From positions 1 through 5,786 of the forward strand of contig CAMWUS010000096.1 in the NCBI GenBank assembly GCA_947177495.1: DNA of 5,786 bases. Direction: 5' to 3'. The position numbers and the translations under genes were made by a program. This document shows positions 1-5,651 of the stretch, piece by piece. The notes beneath the pieces were generated by a model. That model had not been told where the DNA came from. It ran no database searches and saw only the letters and a program-made list of their open reading frames with translations. Position 1 is the first letter of the stretch; the number at the start of each line of letters is the position of its first letter. Source of the DNA: an uncultured Clostridia bacterium (GTDB lineage: Bacteria; Bacillota; Clostridia; Christensenellales; Borkfalkiaceae).

Positions 1-1143
1 CTTTTCGTTTACGAACCAATCGCCCAAGCCCGAAGTGTCGTCGTCGCGCTTGCCGCACCAACCGTCGTCCAACACGAAGGTATCGATGCCGAGCTTCGCC
101 GCTTCGTCGATGATGGGGAAAAGCTTTTCGTTATCGAAGTCGAAAAACGTCGCTTCCCAATTGTTTACAACGATGGGACGGCGCTTTTTCGCATATGCGG
201 GATTGATGACGCGGTCGCGCAAATAGTCGGCGTAACTTCTCGAAAGCTTACCCAAGCCGCCGTCCGAATAGCAAATCGCCGCCTGCGGCGTTACAAAACG
301 CTCGCCGCCGTTTAACCGCCAACAAAACGCGGTATCGTTCACGCCGCCCTGAATGCGCACGGAGTCGAACGGTCCGTCCTCGCAGGTAAGCGCATAAGAG
401 CCGCTGTAAATAAGCTCGAAGCCGTAGCACTCGCCGTGCTCCTCCGTGCAGTCCGCTCTCAATAACCCCATAAAGGGATTCATTTGGTGTGAGGACGTAC
501 CGCGCAAGGAATGCAAACGCACCATCCCATGCCCGAGCGGCGTTACCTCGGGCGTGCGCTCCGCACCCCAAGTGCCGTGCAAACGCATGACGTTAAATTT
601 GTTGTCGGGCAGTTCCACGCAGAAGGAAAAAGCGCGTTTGAGCGTGACGGACATTTTGCCCGTATTTACAATTTCCGCATTGCGAGTGAGTACGTCGCAA
701 TCGTCGGCAACGTTATAATTGAGTATAATTTCCGTATCGGAAAAGTCGTCTTTGAGCGTAATTGCAAGCGTATCGCCCCCGACGCGCACGTGCGGCATGG
801 CGGGAACGGCGGGCACGCCCGCGGTAATTTTATGGGACACGTAGCGGAAACGGCTGACAAGTCCGCCGTCTTCTCGCTCGATAAGCGCGGTAGCTTCGCG
901 GAAGTCGCCGTGCCCGAAAAAGGCGTATTCGCTCGGCATTTCGTTAAACACCATATCGAAGTTTCTATCGTTTGCGTTGGGTGCAAGTGTGCTCCCGTAT
1001 GCGGTAAAAAAGTCACAATCCGCGGCGACTTTCCCGCCAAAATGCAGGAACTGCAAAAAGCCCGCGTCGTTCACGTACATTAAGTAAGAAAAACTTTTTC
1101 CGTTCAGGCAAAACAACCGCTTTTCTTTGTTATAAGTAATCAT
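1..1143 (-). CDS. GH36 alpha-galactosidase, N-terminal part (runs off left edge)
   Basis: The first 381 codons of a glycoside hydrolase family 36 enzyme; the 3' end lies beyond the window. GH36 enzymes release terminal alpha-galactose (some release alpha-GalNAc) from oligosaccharides or glycoconjugates by a retaining mechanism. Residues 1-310 read as the N-terminal beta-sandwich, including the family-like segments RLHGTWGAER (187-196) and SSHQMNPF (217-224). The start of the catalytic barrel follows, with NNWEATFFDF (327-336), VLDDGW (357-362) and RDDDTSGLGDW (366-376), which in this family bind galactose. The nucleophile and acid/base aspartates would come later and cannot be seen. Family members are usually around 700 residues, so about half is present. 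No signal peptide is visible, suggesting a cytoplasmic enzyme acting on imported oligosaccharides. The ATG at 1143 follows a GGAG (1151-1154) by 7 bases and lies 24 bases after the epimerase stop. The family is secure; alpha-galactosidase versus alpha-N-acetylgalactosaminidase is not settled. Confidence 0.95.
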   Translation of the reverse strand, partial: MITYNKEKRLFCLNGKSFSYLMYVNDAGFLQFLHFGGKVAADCDFFTAYGSTLAPNANDRNFDMVFNEMPSEYAFFGHGDFREATALIEREDGGLVSRFRYVSHKITAGVPAVPAMPHVRVGGDTLAITLKDDFSDTEIILNYNVADDCDVLTRNAEIVNTGKMSVTLKRAFSFCVELPDNKFNVMRLHGTWGAERTPEVTPLGHGMVRLHSLRGTSSHQMNPFMGLLRADCTEEHGECYGFELIYSGSYALTCEDGPFDSVRIQGGVNDTAFCWRLNGGERFVTPQAAICYSDGGLGKLSRSYADYLRDRVINPAYAKKRRPIVVNNWEATFFDFDNEKLFPIIDEAAKLGIDTFVLDDGWCGKRDDDTSGLGDWFVNEK

Positions 1144-1167
1144 GTATATTCTCCAAATAAAATATGT

Positions 1168-2007
1168 TTAAAAACGCATACGTTGGAAAAAGGTGTAACT
1201 TTCTCCCACGCCGAGCGAAATAACGCCTTGCTTTTGCGCGAACTCGCCCTGCTCCCCCACTCTTCCGGGGAGATTGCACCACGGTTCGACGCAGATCGCC
1301 CGCGCGCCTTCGGGGCGCCAAAGAAGCAAGTGCGAGAAACCTTCGAAGCGGTATTCCGCCACTTCCGCTCCCGTCCGCTTGCGCAGAATGACCGAGCGGG
1401 ACTGCACGTCCCCGAAAATGAGTGTCTTGCCCTCCGTCAATTCCTCTGCGGGAATGGGAAATACTTTGCACATTCCGAAATCGCGTTGCTCGCCCGTGAG
1501 TAGCCCTGCATTATCGTGCGGGAGGTGTATAAGGTGCTCTTCCCGCTCGAACACGAGCTCATACTCGCCAAGGTCGCTTTCGAGCGCAAAGCAAGGGTGC
1601 GCGCCGAGCGAGAATACCAAAGGCGTGTTCCCCGCCGTTACTTCGTGAGTAATTTCAAGCGCGCCGCTTACAATCGTGTAAGTAACCGTTAGTTTAAAGG
1701 GAAAGGGATAAACGCTCCTCGTCTCTTCGCTGCCCGTAAGCTCGTAACACAAATAGTTTTCCCCTTTTTTCGTAAGCGTAAAAAGCGATTTTCGTGCAAA
1801 ACCGTGCCGCGGAAGGGGGTATTGCTTTCCGCCGATTATCACTTCGCAATTCCCGCAAACGGGGAAGAGCAGGGGCGCGTGCCCCGCCCATGCGCCGTTC
1901 TCGTTTTGCCAAAGGCGTTCTTTGCCTTGAAAAAGCACGGAGACGGGCTCCGCACCCATATCGTCCACCGTGAGGCACAGCCCGTCTTTTAAAATTTTAT
2001 TCTGCAT
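1168..2007 (-). CDS. Aldose 1-epimerase family protein (LacX-like)
   Basis: A 279-residue protein of the galactose mutarotase-like fold, closest in pattern to the LacX-type branch rather than classical GalM. It would interconvert alpha and beta anomers of an aldose, here plausibly the galactose or hexosamine released by the downstream GH36 enzyme. Visible motifs are GHAPLLFPVCGN (42-53), RHGFAR (67-72), LGAHPCF (134-140) and CVEPWCNLPGR (239-249). His68, His137 and Glu241 are the likely active-site residues by analogy with the family. The open frame extends upstream to 2055, but the ATG at 2007 is preferred. It has GGAG at 2017-2020, 9 bases away, and the AAGG at 2011-2014 is also close, whereas the upstream start would overlap nagA by 43 bases. 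Only five bases separate it from the nagA stop, so translation is probably coupled. Members of this branch can act on sugar phosphates or other aldoses, so the substrate is not certain. Confidence 0.9.
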   Translation of the reverse strand: MQNKILKDGLCLTVDDMGAEPVSVLFQGKERLWQNENGAWAGHAPLLFPVCGNCEVIIGGKQYPLPRHGFARKSLFTLTKKGENYLCYELTGSEETRSVYPFPFKLTVTYTIVSGALEITHEVTAGNTPLVFSLGAHPCFALESDLGEYELVFEREEHLIHLPHDNAGLLTGEQRDFGMCKVFPIPAEELTEGKTLIFGDVQSRSVILRKRTGAEVAEYRFEGFSHLLLWRPEGARAICVEPWCNLPGRVGEQGEFAQKQGVISLGVGESYTFFQRMRF

Positions 2008-2012
2008 ATTCC

Positions 2013-3152
2013 TTATCTCCGCGCGTACACGATATTCCCGCCGCGTACCGTGCAAACGACGTCGTAATTGCCGTCGAGCACCGTGAAGTCGGCGTTCTTA
2101 CCGAGCGCGATACTACCCGCTTGCTTGTCGATCCCTAAATTGCGCGCGGGGTTGATAGTTGCAAAGTCTACGGCGCGAAGGAAAGGTACCCCCACCTTCT
2201 TCACCAAGTTTTCTACGGCGCGGTTCATGCGCAACACGCTGCCCGCAAGAGTGCCGTCCGCAAGGCGCGCCTCGCCGTTGTTTACAAACACTTTCTGCCC
2301 GCCGAGCTCGCTCTCGCCGTCGCCCAAGCCTTTTGCGCGAATGGCATCGGTAATTAGAGTGAGCTTATTTTCGGGCTTACATTTTACAAGCAACTGCATG
2401 GCAGGAACGGATACGTGAATGGCGTCGGCAATCAGCTCGCAATTCAGCTTATCGTTTAAAAGCGCAGAGCCGACCGTGCCGATGTCTCTGTGATGCAAGG
2501 GAGACTGCGCGTTATACGTATGCGTCACGTTGCATGCGCCCGCCGCAATTGCGGTTTCGATGTCGGCATATTTTGCCGCCGAATGTCCGATAGATGCAAC
2601 AATTCCCTTTTTCGTAAGGTGCGCGATTAGCTCTTTTGCCCCCTCCGCTTCGGGTGCGAGCGTTACGATTTTAATGGCGTTGCCGCTCGCCGCGTTGTAT
2701 TCGTCGAATACCGCGCAGTCGGGCTTTGCTACGTATTCCTCGGGCTGAGCGCCCTTGAATTTACAAGCGATAAAAGGACCTTCGAGGTGAACGCCGAGCA
2801 CCGCCGCCCCCTCTTTGGGAGCTTTTGCGCGATAAGTTTTTACGGCGTTCATCGCCTTGGTGATTGCCGCGGGACTTTGCGTCATGGTCGTCGCCAAAAA
2901 GCCCGTTGTTCCCTCTTCGGCAACCGTGCGGGCGATTGTAGAAAGCGCGGCTTCCGTCCCGTCCATTGCGTCTGAACCGCCCGCGCCGTGGATATGCTCG
3001 TCGATAAATCCGGGCAATACCACCGCGTCGTCGGGAAGCGCGATTATCTCGCCTTGCGCTTCGAAAGATGTAATTTTATCCCCGAACGAAAGGCTACATT
3101 TTTTTAAGCCCTCGCCCGCCACGTAGACGAGCGCGTTTTGAAAACATTTCAT
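2013..3152 (-). CDS. nagA: N-acetylglucosamine-6-phosphate deacetylase
   Basis: A complete 379-residue NagA of the amidohydrolase superfamily. It removes acetate from GlcNAc-6-phosphate to give glucosamine-6-phosphate for NagB, in the cytoplasm. Length and motif order are normal. The metal-binding HxH is in PGFIDEHIHG (47-56, His53/His55), followed by HLEGPF (122-127, Glu124), IGHS (188-191, His190), THTYNAQSPLHHRDIG (210-225, His211), ADAIHV (242-247, His246), catalytic Asp269 in LITDA, and LAGS (302-305). Keeping both histidines of HxH resembles the two-metal Bacillus subtilis type rather than E. coli NagA, which lacks this pair. The start at 3152 has a weak ribosome site: GGAG at 3167-3170 is 14 bases away and AAAGA is only 2 bases away. 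It is preceded by a 151-base gap after nagB, unusual for this operon. Its stop overlaps the ribosome site of the epimerase. The call is firm. Confidence 0.97.
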   Translation of the reverse strand: MKCFQNALVYVAGEGLKKCSLSFGDKITSFEAQGEIIALPDDAVVLPGFIDEHIHGAGGSDAMDGTEAALSTIARTVAEEGTTGFLATTMTQSPAAITKAMNAVKTYRAKAPKEGAAVLGVHLEGPFIACKFKGAQPEEYVAKPDCAVFDEYNAASGNAIKIVTLAPEAEGAKELIAHLTKKGIVASIGHSAAKYADIETAIAAGACNVTHTYNAQSPLHHRDIGTVGSALLNDKLNCELIADAIHVSVPAMQLLVKCKPENKLTLITDAIRAKGLGDGESELGGQKVFVNNGEARLADGTLAGSVLRMNRAVENLVKKVGVPFLRAVDFATINPARNLGIDKQAGSIALGKNADFTVLDGNYDVVCTVRGGNIVYARR

Positions 3153-3303
3153 AATCTTTATACGTACTCCATTTTAAAACCGAAATTGGGAAACAGACGC
3201 GCGGCAGACGAGGAGAGCGCGGATTTGCCGACGGGAGCGTACACAGACGTACGTGACCGAGACAAAACGCAAGCCAGACAAAGTATCCCGCGATGTATGT
3301 TTT
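3153..3303 (-). other. 151-base nagB-nagA intergenic region
   Basis: This is much longer than the other gaps in the operon. No open frame with a start and ribosome site is seen, and no hairpin with a T-tract follows nagB. Four same-direction copies of CAGAC occur on the plus strand at 3194, 3205, 3244 and 3275, with a GAGAC at 3259. A short inverted repeat, CGTAC-6-GTACG, lies at 3238-3253. A weak -10-like TAAAAT (minus strand) lies close to nagA but has no convincing -35, so an internal promoter is only possible. Confidence 0.5.
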
Positions 3304-4029
3304 TCAATTTAAGAGTGCGGCAGCGTCCTTATCGCAAATCACGGTGCAATCGGGGTGCAACTGCAAAATACTTGCGGGAACTTCTTCCGTCACCGCACCG
3401 CGCACCATGCCGTAAACGGCTTTCGCCTTGCCCGCGCCGTTTGCGAGAATGAGGATTTTTTTCGCGTTCATAATGTTCTTCAAACCCATGGTGAACGCCC
3501 TGCGCGGCACTTCGTCGATGCTCTTGAAGAGGCGGGAATTGTCGCGAATGGTGCTCTCGGTGAGTTGAACAATATGCGTTTCCGAGCCGAACGGCGTGCC
3601 CGGTTCGTTGAACGCGATATGTCCGTTGGAGCCGATTCCGAGCACTTGGATATCCTGTGCGCGAGAATGCAACAGTTCGTTATAGCGCGCGCATTCCGCT
3701 TCCGCATCCTTTGCTTTGCCGTTTTCGATGTTGGTATTCTTCAAATCGATATCCAATCCCTCGAAAAGGTTTTTGCGCATAAAGTAGACGTAGCTTTGAT
3801 CGCTCGTTACATCCAACCCCTCGTATTCGTCGAGATTGACGGTGGAAATTTTCTTATAGCTCGTGCCGTTTTTCTTGTGGTCATCTATCATATTGCGGTA
3901 AAGCCCGAGCGGCGTAGAACCCGTTGCAAGCCCTAAGAGAGCGGACGGATTTTCCGTGACGACCGACTTGATAATATCAAATGCACGTGCGCTCATCTCT
4001 TCGTAATTTTCGGTAATAATGATTTTCAT
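3304..4029 (-). CDS. nagB: Glucosamine-6-phosphate deaminase
   Basis: A complete 241-residue NagB. It isomerises and deaminates glucosamine-6-phosphate to fructose-6-phosphate and ammonia, feeding amino-sugar carbon into glycolysis. The motifs are GLATGSTP (33-40, phosphate loop), VNLDEYEGL (64-72, general base Asp67) and GIGSNGHIAFNEPGT (131-145, with His137 and Glu142). Residue 135 is Asn where E. coli has Asp141; to my knowledge Asn is common in the shorter Firmicutes enzymes, so I read this as subtype rather than damage. The length, about 25 residues shorter than E. coli NagB, fits the Bacillus/Streptococcus type, which lacks the C-terminal allosteric extension. The ATG at 4029 has a strong AAGGAG 8 bases upstream. 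The gap from the ROK kinase stop is 15 bases, so the two are almost certainly co-transcribed. Confidence 0.97.
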   Translation of the reverse strand: MKIIITENYEEMSARAFDIIKSVVTENPSALLGLATGSTPLGLYRNMIDDHKKNGTSYKKISTVNLDEYEGLDVTSDQSYVYFMRKNLFEGLDIDLKNTNIENGKAKDAEAECARYNELLHSRAQDIQVLGIGSNGHIAFNEPGTPFGSETHIVQLTESTIRDNSRLFKSIDEVPRRAFTMGLKNIMNAKKILILANGAGKAKAVYGMVRGAVTEEVPASILQLHPDCTVICDKDAAALLN

Positions 4030-4044
4030 TTGCTTGACTCCTTG

Positions 4045-5406
4045 TTATTCCGCATCGGGCGGCAGGGTTGCCGCGGCAATGCTCTGTCCCAAACGGCGGT
4101 TCTTTTCGTCGGGTAGCGAAATATCGAGCGAAGCGAACTGCGGGAACTCCTCTTTGATGACCTTCTTGCAGGTATCCAAAATGATATTGCCGCCTTTCCC
4201 ACCCGTGACGCGACCGAGGAGCAGGATATGCTTGATATCGTAAATCTTCGCATAGTAGGGAATGGTATAGGCGAGATAGGTGCCGATGTCCTCGTAAATT
4301 TTACGGGCAAGCTCGTCGCCGCGCTCCATGAGCCCTTGGATTTCTTTCAGCCGTTCCGCAGGAGTGGACTTTTCGTCGAAGACGTAACCGCCCATCTGCG
4401 CAAGCTTGATGACCGCGTCCTGCGAGAAATACTTGCAGCCCACGCCCACGTCGCCGCTCCATTCGTCCTGCATGGCGTTTTGGTTGAAATCTACGGGAAC
4501 GAACGCAAGCTCGGAAAGCCAGCCGTTGATACCGCCTTCCGCGTTGATATAACCGACCGCTTCGCTCGTGCCCATTGCAATGCCGAGCACTCTGCCCTCG
4601 CCGAGTTCCATACTTCCCGCAAGCGCGGTAACGTCGCCGTCGTTGGCAACCGTCAAGGGCACGTTGCCAAGCTCCTTGGCAATGTCTATGTACATATTCT
4701 TGATATAGTCGCCCCACTTCTTTTTGTCTACCTTGTAGAAAAGGGAGGCAACCATAATTTTATTGTCTACGTAAACGCCCGCCGAAGAAACGCCGATACA
4801 GTCGACGCGGGGCATTTTGGACGCGGCGGTTTTCATCGCCGTTAAAATCTCGTTGTAGTGATAGTGCGGGTCTTCCTGCGTTTTGGGGTGCCAAATTACC
4901 TCTTCGCTGTACACCGCTTCGCCGTCGATGACCGCGCTCACCTTTCTATCGCTTCCGCCCGCGTCGAAGCCGATACGGCAACCTTTGTTGAAGCCGCCCA
5001 CGCGGTAAGACGCATTGACTGCGGGAGGAATGTTATTCTCCTCGAAATATACGACCTCGAAGGGACGCTCGTAAACGCCGCTCATGAAGTCCGCGTCGAA
5101 CGCTCTCGCGCCCGTCTCGCAATAGTCCGCTTTCAAACGGCGGTAAATTTCCTTACTGCCCGCAACGCCGATAGAATATCCGCCGCACGTCCAAAGTACG
5201 GTTTTGGCAAGGCGCTCCGCAATGCGGTAACTGCGGTCGTCGTCCACGCCGTCTACAAAGCTGTTATAGGAATACACGTACCGTCCGCCGCTGCGTTCCA
5301 CAACAAGCGTCACTTTCTGCTTTTTTCCCGATTTTTCCACGTCGCGCTCGAAATCGTTCAGAGCGCAAATCATCGGATAAAAAGCCTTATCGAGATTAAG
5401 TTTCAT
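4045..5406 (-). CDS. ROK-family protein with N-terminal extension, putative N-acetylhexosamine kinase
   Basis: A 453-residue protein whose residues 143-450 form an ASKHA (ROK-like) sugar kinase. The phosphate-1 loop is GFDAGGSDRK (146-155), the likely catalytic Asp256 is in VANDGDVTALAG (253-264), phosphate-2 is GIAMGTSEAVGY (275-286), and the adenosine-side glycine motif is LLLGRVTGGKGG (395-406). The usual ROK length is about 300 residues; here about 140 residues precede the first motif, with no helix-turn-helix evident. The canonical ROK GH...CxCGxxGCxE zinc motif is missing. Its region reads SELAFVPVDFN (298-308) then DVGVGCKYFSQDAV (319-332). Being first in an operon with nagB and nagA, it may phosphorylate GlcNAc or another hexosamine. 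A regulatory role cannot be excluded. The ATG at 5406 is chosen over the upstream in-frame ATG at 5427 because GGGAGG (5412-5417) lies 5 bases before it. The kinase fold is fairly sure; the substrate is inference. Confidence 0.85.
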   Translation of the reverse strand: MKLNLDKAFYPMICALNDFERDVEKSGKKQKVTLVVERSGGRYVYSYNSFVDGVDDDRSYRIAERLAKTVLWTCGGYSIGVAGSKEIYRRLKADYCETGARAFDADFMSGVYERPFEVVYFEENNIPPAVNASYRVGGFNKGCRIGFDAGGSDRKVSAVIDGEAVYSEEVIWHPKTQEDPHYHYNEILTAMKTAASKMPRVDCIGVSSAGVYVDNKIMVASLFYKVDKKKWGDYIKNMYIDIAKELGNVPLTVANDGDVTALAGSMELGEGRVLGIAMGTSEAVGYINAEGGINGWLSELAFVPVDFNQNAMQDEWSGDVGVGCKYFSQDAVIKLAQMGGYVFDEKSTPAERLKEIQGLMERGDELARKIYEDIGTYLAYTIPYYAKIYDIKHILLLGRVTGGKGGNIILDTCKKVIKEEFPQFASLDISLPDEKNRRLGQSIAAATLPPDAE

Positions 5407-5411
5407 AAATA

Positions 5412-5417
5412 CCTCCC
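5412..5417 (-). promoter_or_regulatory. Ribosome binding site that fixes the ROK start
   Basis: GGGAGG on the minus strand, 5 bases before the ATG at 5406. It decides for this start over the in-frame ATG at 5427, which lies upstream of the GGGAGG, in the foot of hairpin 2. Its GGGAG is complementary to the CTCCC in the 5' arms of both leader hairpins. Confidence 0.8.
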
Positions 5418-5426
5418 AAATTTTCA

Positions 5427-5457
5427 TCCCACAAAAATACTTCGTCTTTTTGCGGGA
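5427..5457 (-). repeat. Leader hairpin 2 of a tandem repeat pair, next to the ribosome site
   Basis: On the minus strand TCCCGCAAAAA pairs with TTTTTGTGGGA as an 11-base stem with one G-U pair and loop GACGAAGTA. It is a longer copy of hairpin 1. Its foot lies 10 bases before the GGGAGG of the ROK gene, so it could affect translation initiation. Its CTCCC can also pair with GTGGGAG of hairpin 1 or with the ribosome site itself. Confidence 0.7.
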
Positions 5458-5468
5458 GCCCTATTTTT

Positions 5469-5495
5469 TTCTCCCACAAAAATACTGCGGGAGAA
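5469..5495 (-). repeat. Leader hairpin 1 of a tandem repeat pair
   Basis: On the minus strand TTCTCCCGC pairs with GTGGGAGAA as a nine-base stem with one G-U pair and a nine-base loop. It is followed by a run of A, so it is not a terminator. It shares a 15-base direct repeat with hairpin 2 (plus strand, 5472-5486 and 5427-5441). Confidence 0.7.
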
Positions 5496-5504
5496 CGTTA
5501 AAAC

Positions 5505-5528
5505 AAAAAGCCGTTTACACGGCTTTTT
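5505..5528 (-). terminator. Intrinsic terminator inside the operon leader
   Basis: A perfect 10-base stem (AAAAAGCCGT with ACGGCTTTTT) with a four-base loop. On the minus strand the stem runs straight into TTTTTGTTTT, a good termination tract. It starts about 33 bases after the predicted transcription start and ends about 100 bases before the ROK start codon, so it sits where an attenuator would. It could also stop read-through from the oxidoreductase gene. An upstream segment at 5548-5556 can compete for its 5' arm. Confidence 0.8.
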
Positions 5529-5556
5529 CGCTTGGTTTCATTTGTTCAAAACCGTG
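5518..5556 (-). promoter_or_regulatory. Possible antiterminator pairing in the leader
   Basis: On the minus strand CACGGTTTT (5548-5556) resembles the 3' arm of the terminator and can pair with AAAA-G-CCGTG (5518-5527) with one bulged G at 5523. This gives nine pairs around a loop of about 20 bases. Forming this helix would use up the 5' arm of the terminator and let transcription continue. What would switch between the two states is not evident. This is inferred from base pairing alone. Confidence 0.45.
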
Positions 5557-5569
5557 GTTACGCTTGCAT
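5554..5569 (-). promoter_or_regulatory. Candidate cre (CcpA) site overlapping -10 and start
   Basis: The minus strand reads ATGCAAGCGTAACCAC, which fits the catabolite-responsive element WTGNAANCGNWNNCAW at every position but the last. It fits stricter versions of the consensus less well (two or three mismatches). It overlaps the end of the -10 box and covers the start site, so binding would block initiation. Repression of an amino-sugar operon by preferred carbon sources is the expected biology. No ccpA gene is visible to support it. Confidence 0.5.
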
Positions 5570-5596
5570 TTTATCACGGATTTTATAGGTTGTCAA
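5568..5596 (-). promoter_or_regulatory. Sigma-A-type promoter of the ROK-nagBA operon
   Basis: On the minus strand a perfect -35 TTGACA (5591-5596) and a -10 TAAAAT (5568-5573) are 17 bases apart. The -10 is preceded by TGA, giving an extended -10 (TGn). Transcription should begin near 5559-5561, leaving a leader of about 155 bases before the ROK start at 5406. This is the only strong promoter seen in the window and probably drives all genes to its left. Confidence 0.85.
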
Positions 5597-5606
5597 TAGT
5601 TCTCGT

Positions 5607-5635
5607 AAAAAACAATAAACATTTTTTTGTTTATT
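5607..5635 (-). terminator. AT-rich possible terminator after the oxidoreductase gene
   Basis: On the minus strand an 8-base stem (AATAAACA paired with TGTTTATT, 5628-5635 with 5614-5621) and a six-base loop are followed by GTTTTTT. It begins 16 bases after the oxidoreductase stop. The stem has only two G:C pairs, so termination would be weak. The same bases form part of an operator-like array, an equally good reading. Confidence 0.4.
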
Positions 5636-5645
5636 AAACTGTTTA
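5616..5645. promoter_or_regulatory. Operator-like array of alternating TAAAC/GTTTA half-sites
   Basis: Reading the plus strand, TAAAC (5616-5620), GTTTA (5629-5633), TAAAC (5635-5639) and GTTTA (5641-5645) alternate in orientation. The last three form two overlapping 11-base perfect palindromes, centred at 5634 and 5640. The array ends about 20 bases upstream of the -35 box of the operon promoter, where a transcription factor could bind. The regulator is unknown, and the AT-rich composition makes chance symmetry more likely. Confidence 0.35.
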
Positions 5646-5651
5646 CTAAAA

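Noticed and set aside
511..1083. Plus-strand open frame of 190 codons opposite the GH36 gene
   Set aside because: The minus strand here encodes a recognisable GH36 N-terminal domain; the plus frame is a shadow.
2008..2055. Upstream epimerase start at 2055
   Set aside because: It would overlap the nagA end by 43 bases and add residues unlike the family; the ATG at 2007 has a good ribosome site.
3627..3699. NagB Asn135 in place of the E. coli active-site Asp141 as a sign of inactivation
   Set aside because: Asn at this position is, as far as I know, usual in Firmicutes-type NagB, and all other catalytic residues are intact.
3355..3936. Plus-strand open frame of 193 codons opposite nagB
   Set aside because: It is a shadow of nagB, whose catalytic motifs are all readable on the minus strand.
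5407..5427. Upstream ROK start at 5427 (seven extra residues)
   Set aside because: It has no properly spaced ribosome site, while GGGAGG sits 5 bases before the ATG at 5406.
5427..5457. Guanidine-II (mini-ykkC) riboswitch, because of two tandem hairpins near the ribosome site and an ACGA in the second loop
   Set aside because: The first loop lacks ACGR, the second loop is nine bases rather than a tight tetraloop, and the downstream genes have nothing to do with guanidine.
5478..5506. Second promoter downstream of the leader terminator (TTGTTT, 16-base gap, TATTTT)
   Set aside because: Both boxes are poor and lie in the terminator T-tract and the hairpin 1 loop; the upstream promoter is far better.
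4858..5637. Long plus-strand open frame (259 codons) opposite the ROK gene and its leader
   Set aside because: It is antisense to a gene with clear family motifs, runs through the promoter and terminator, has low-complexity tail residues and matches no family I know.
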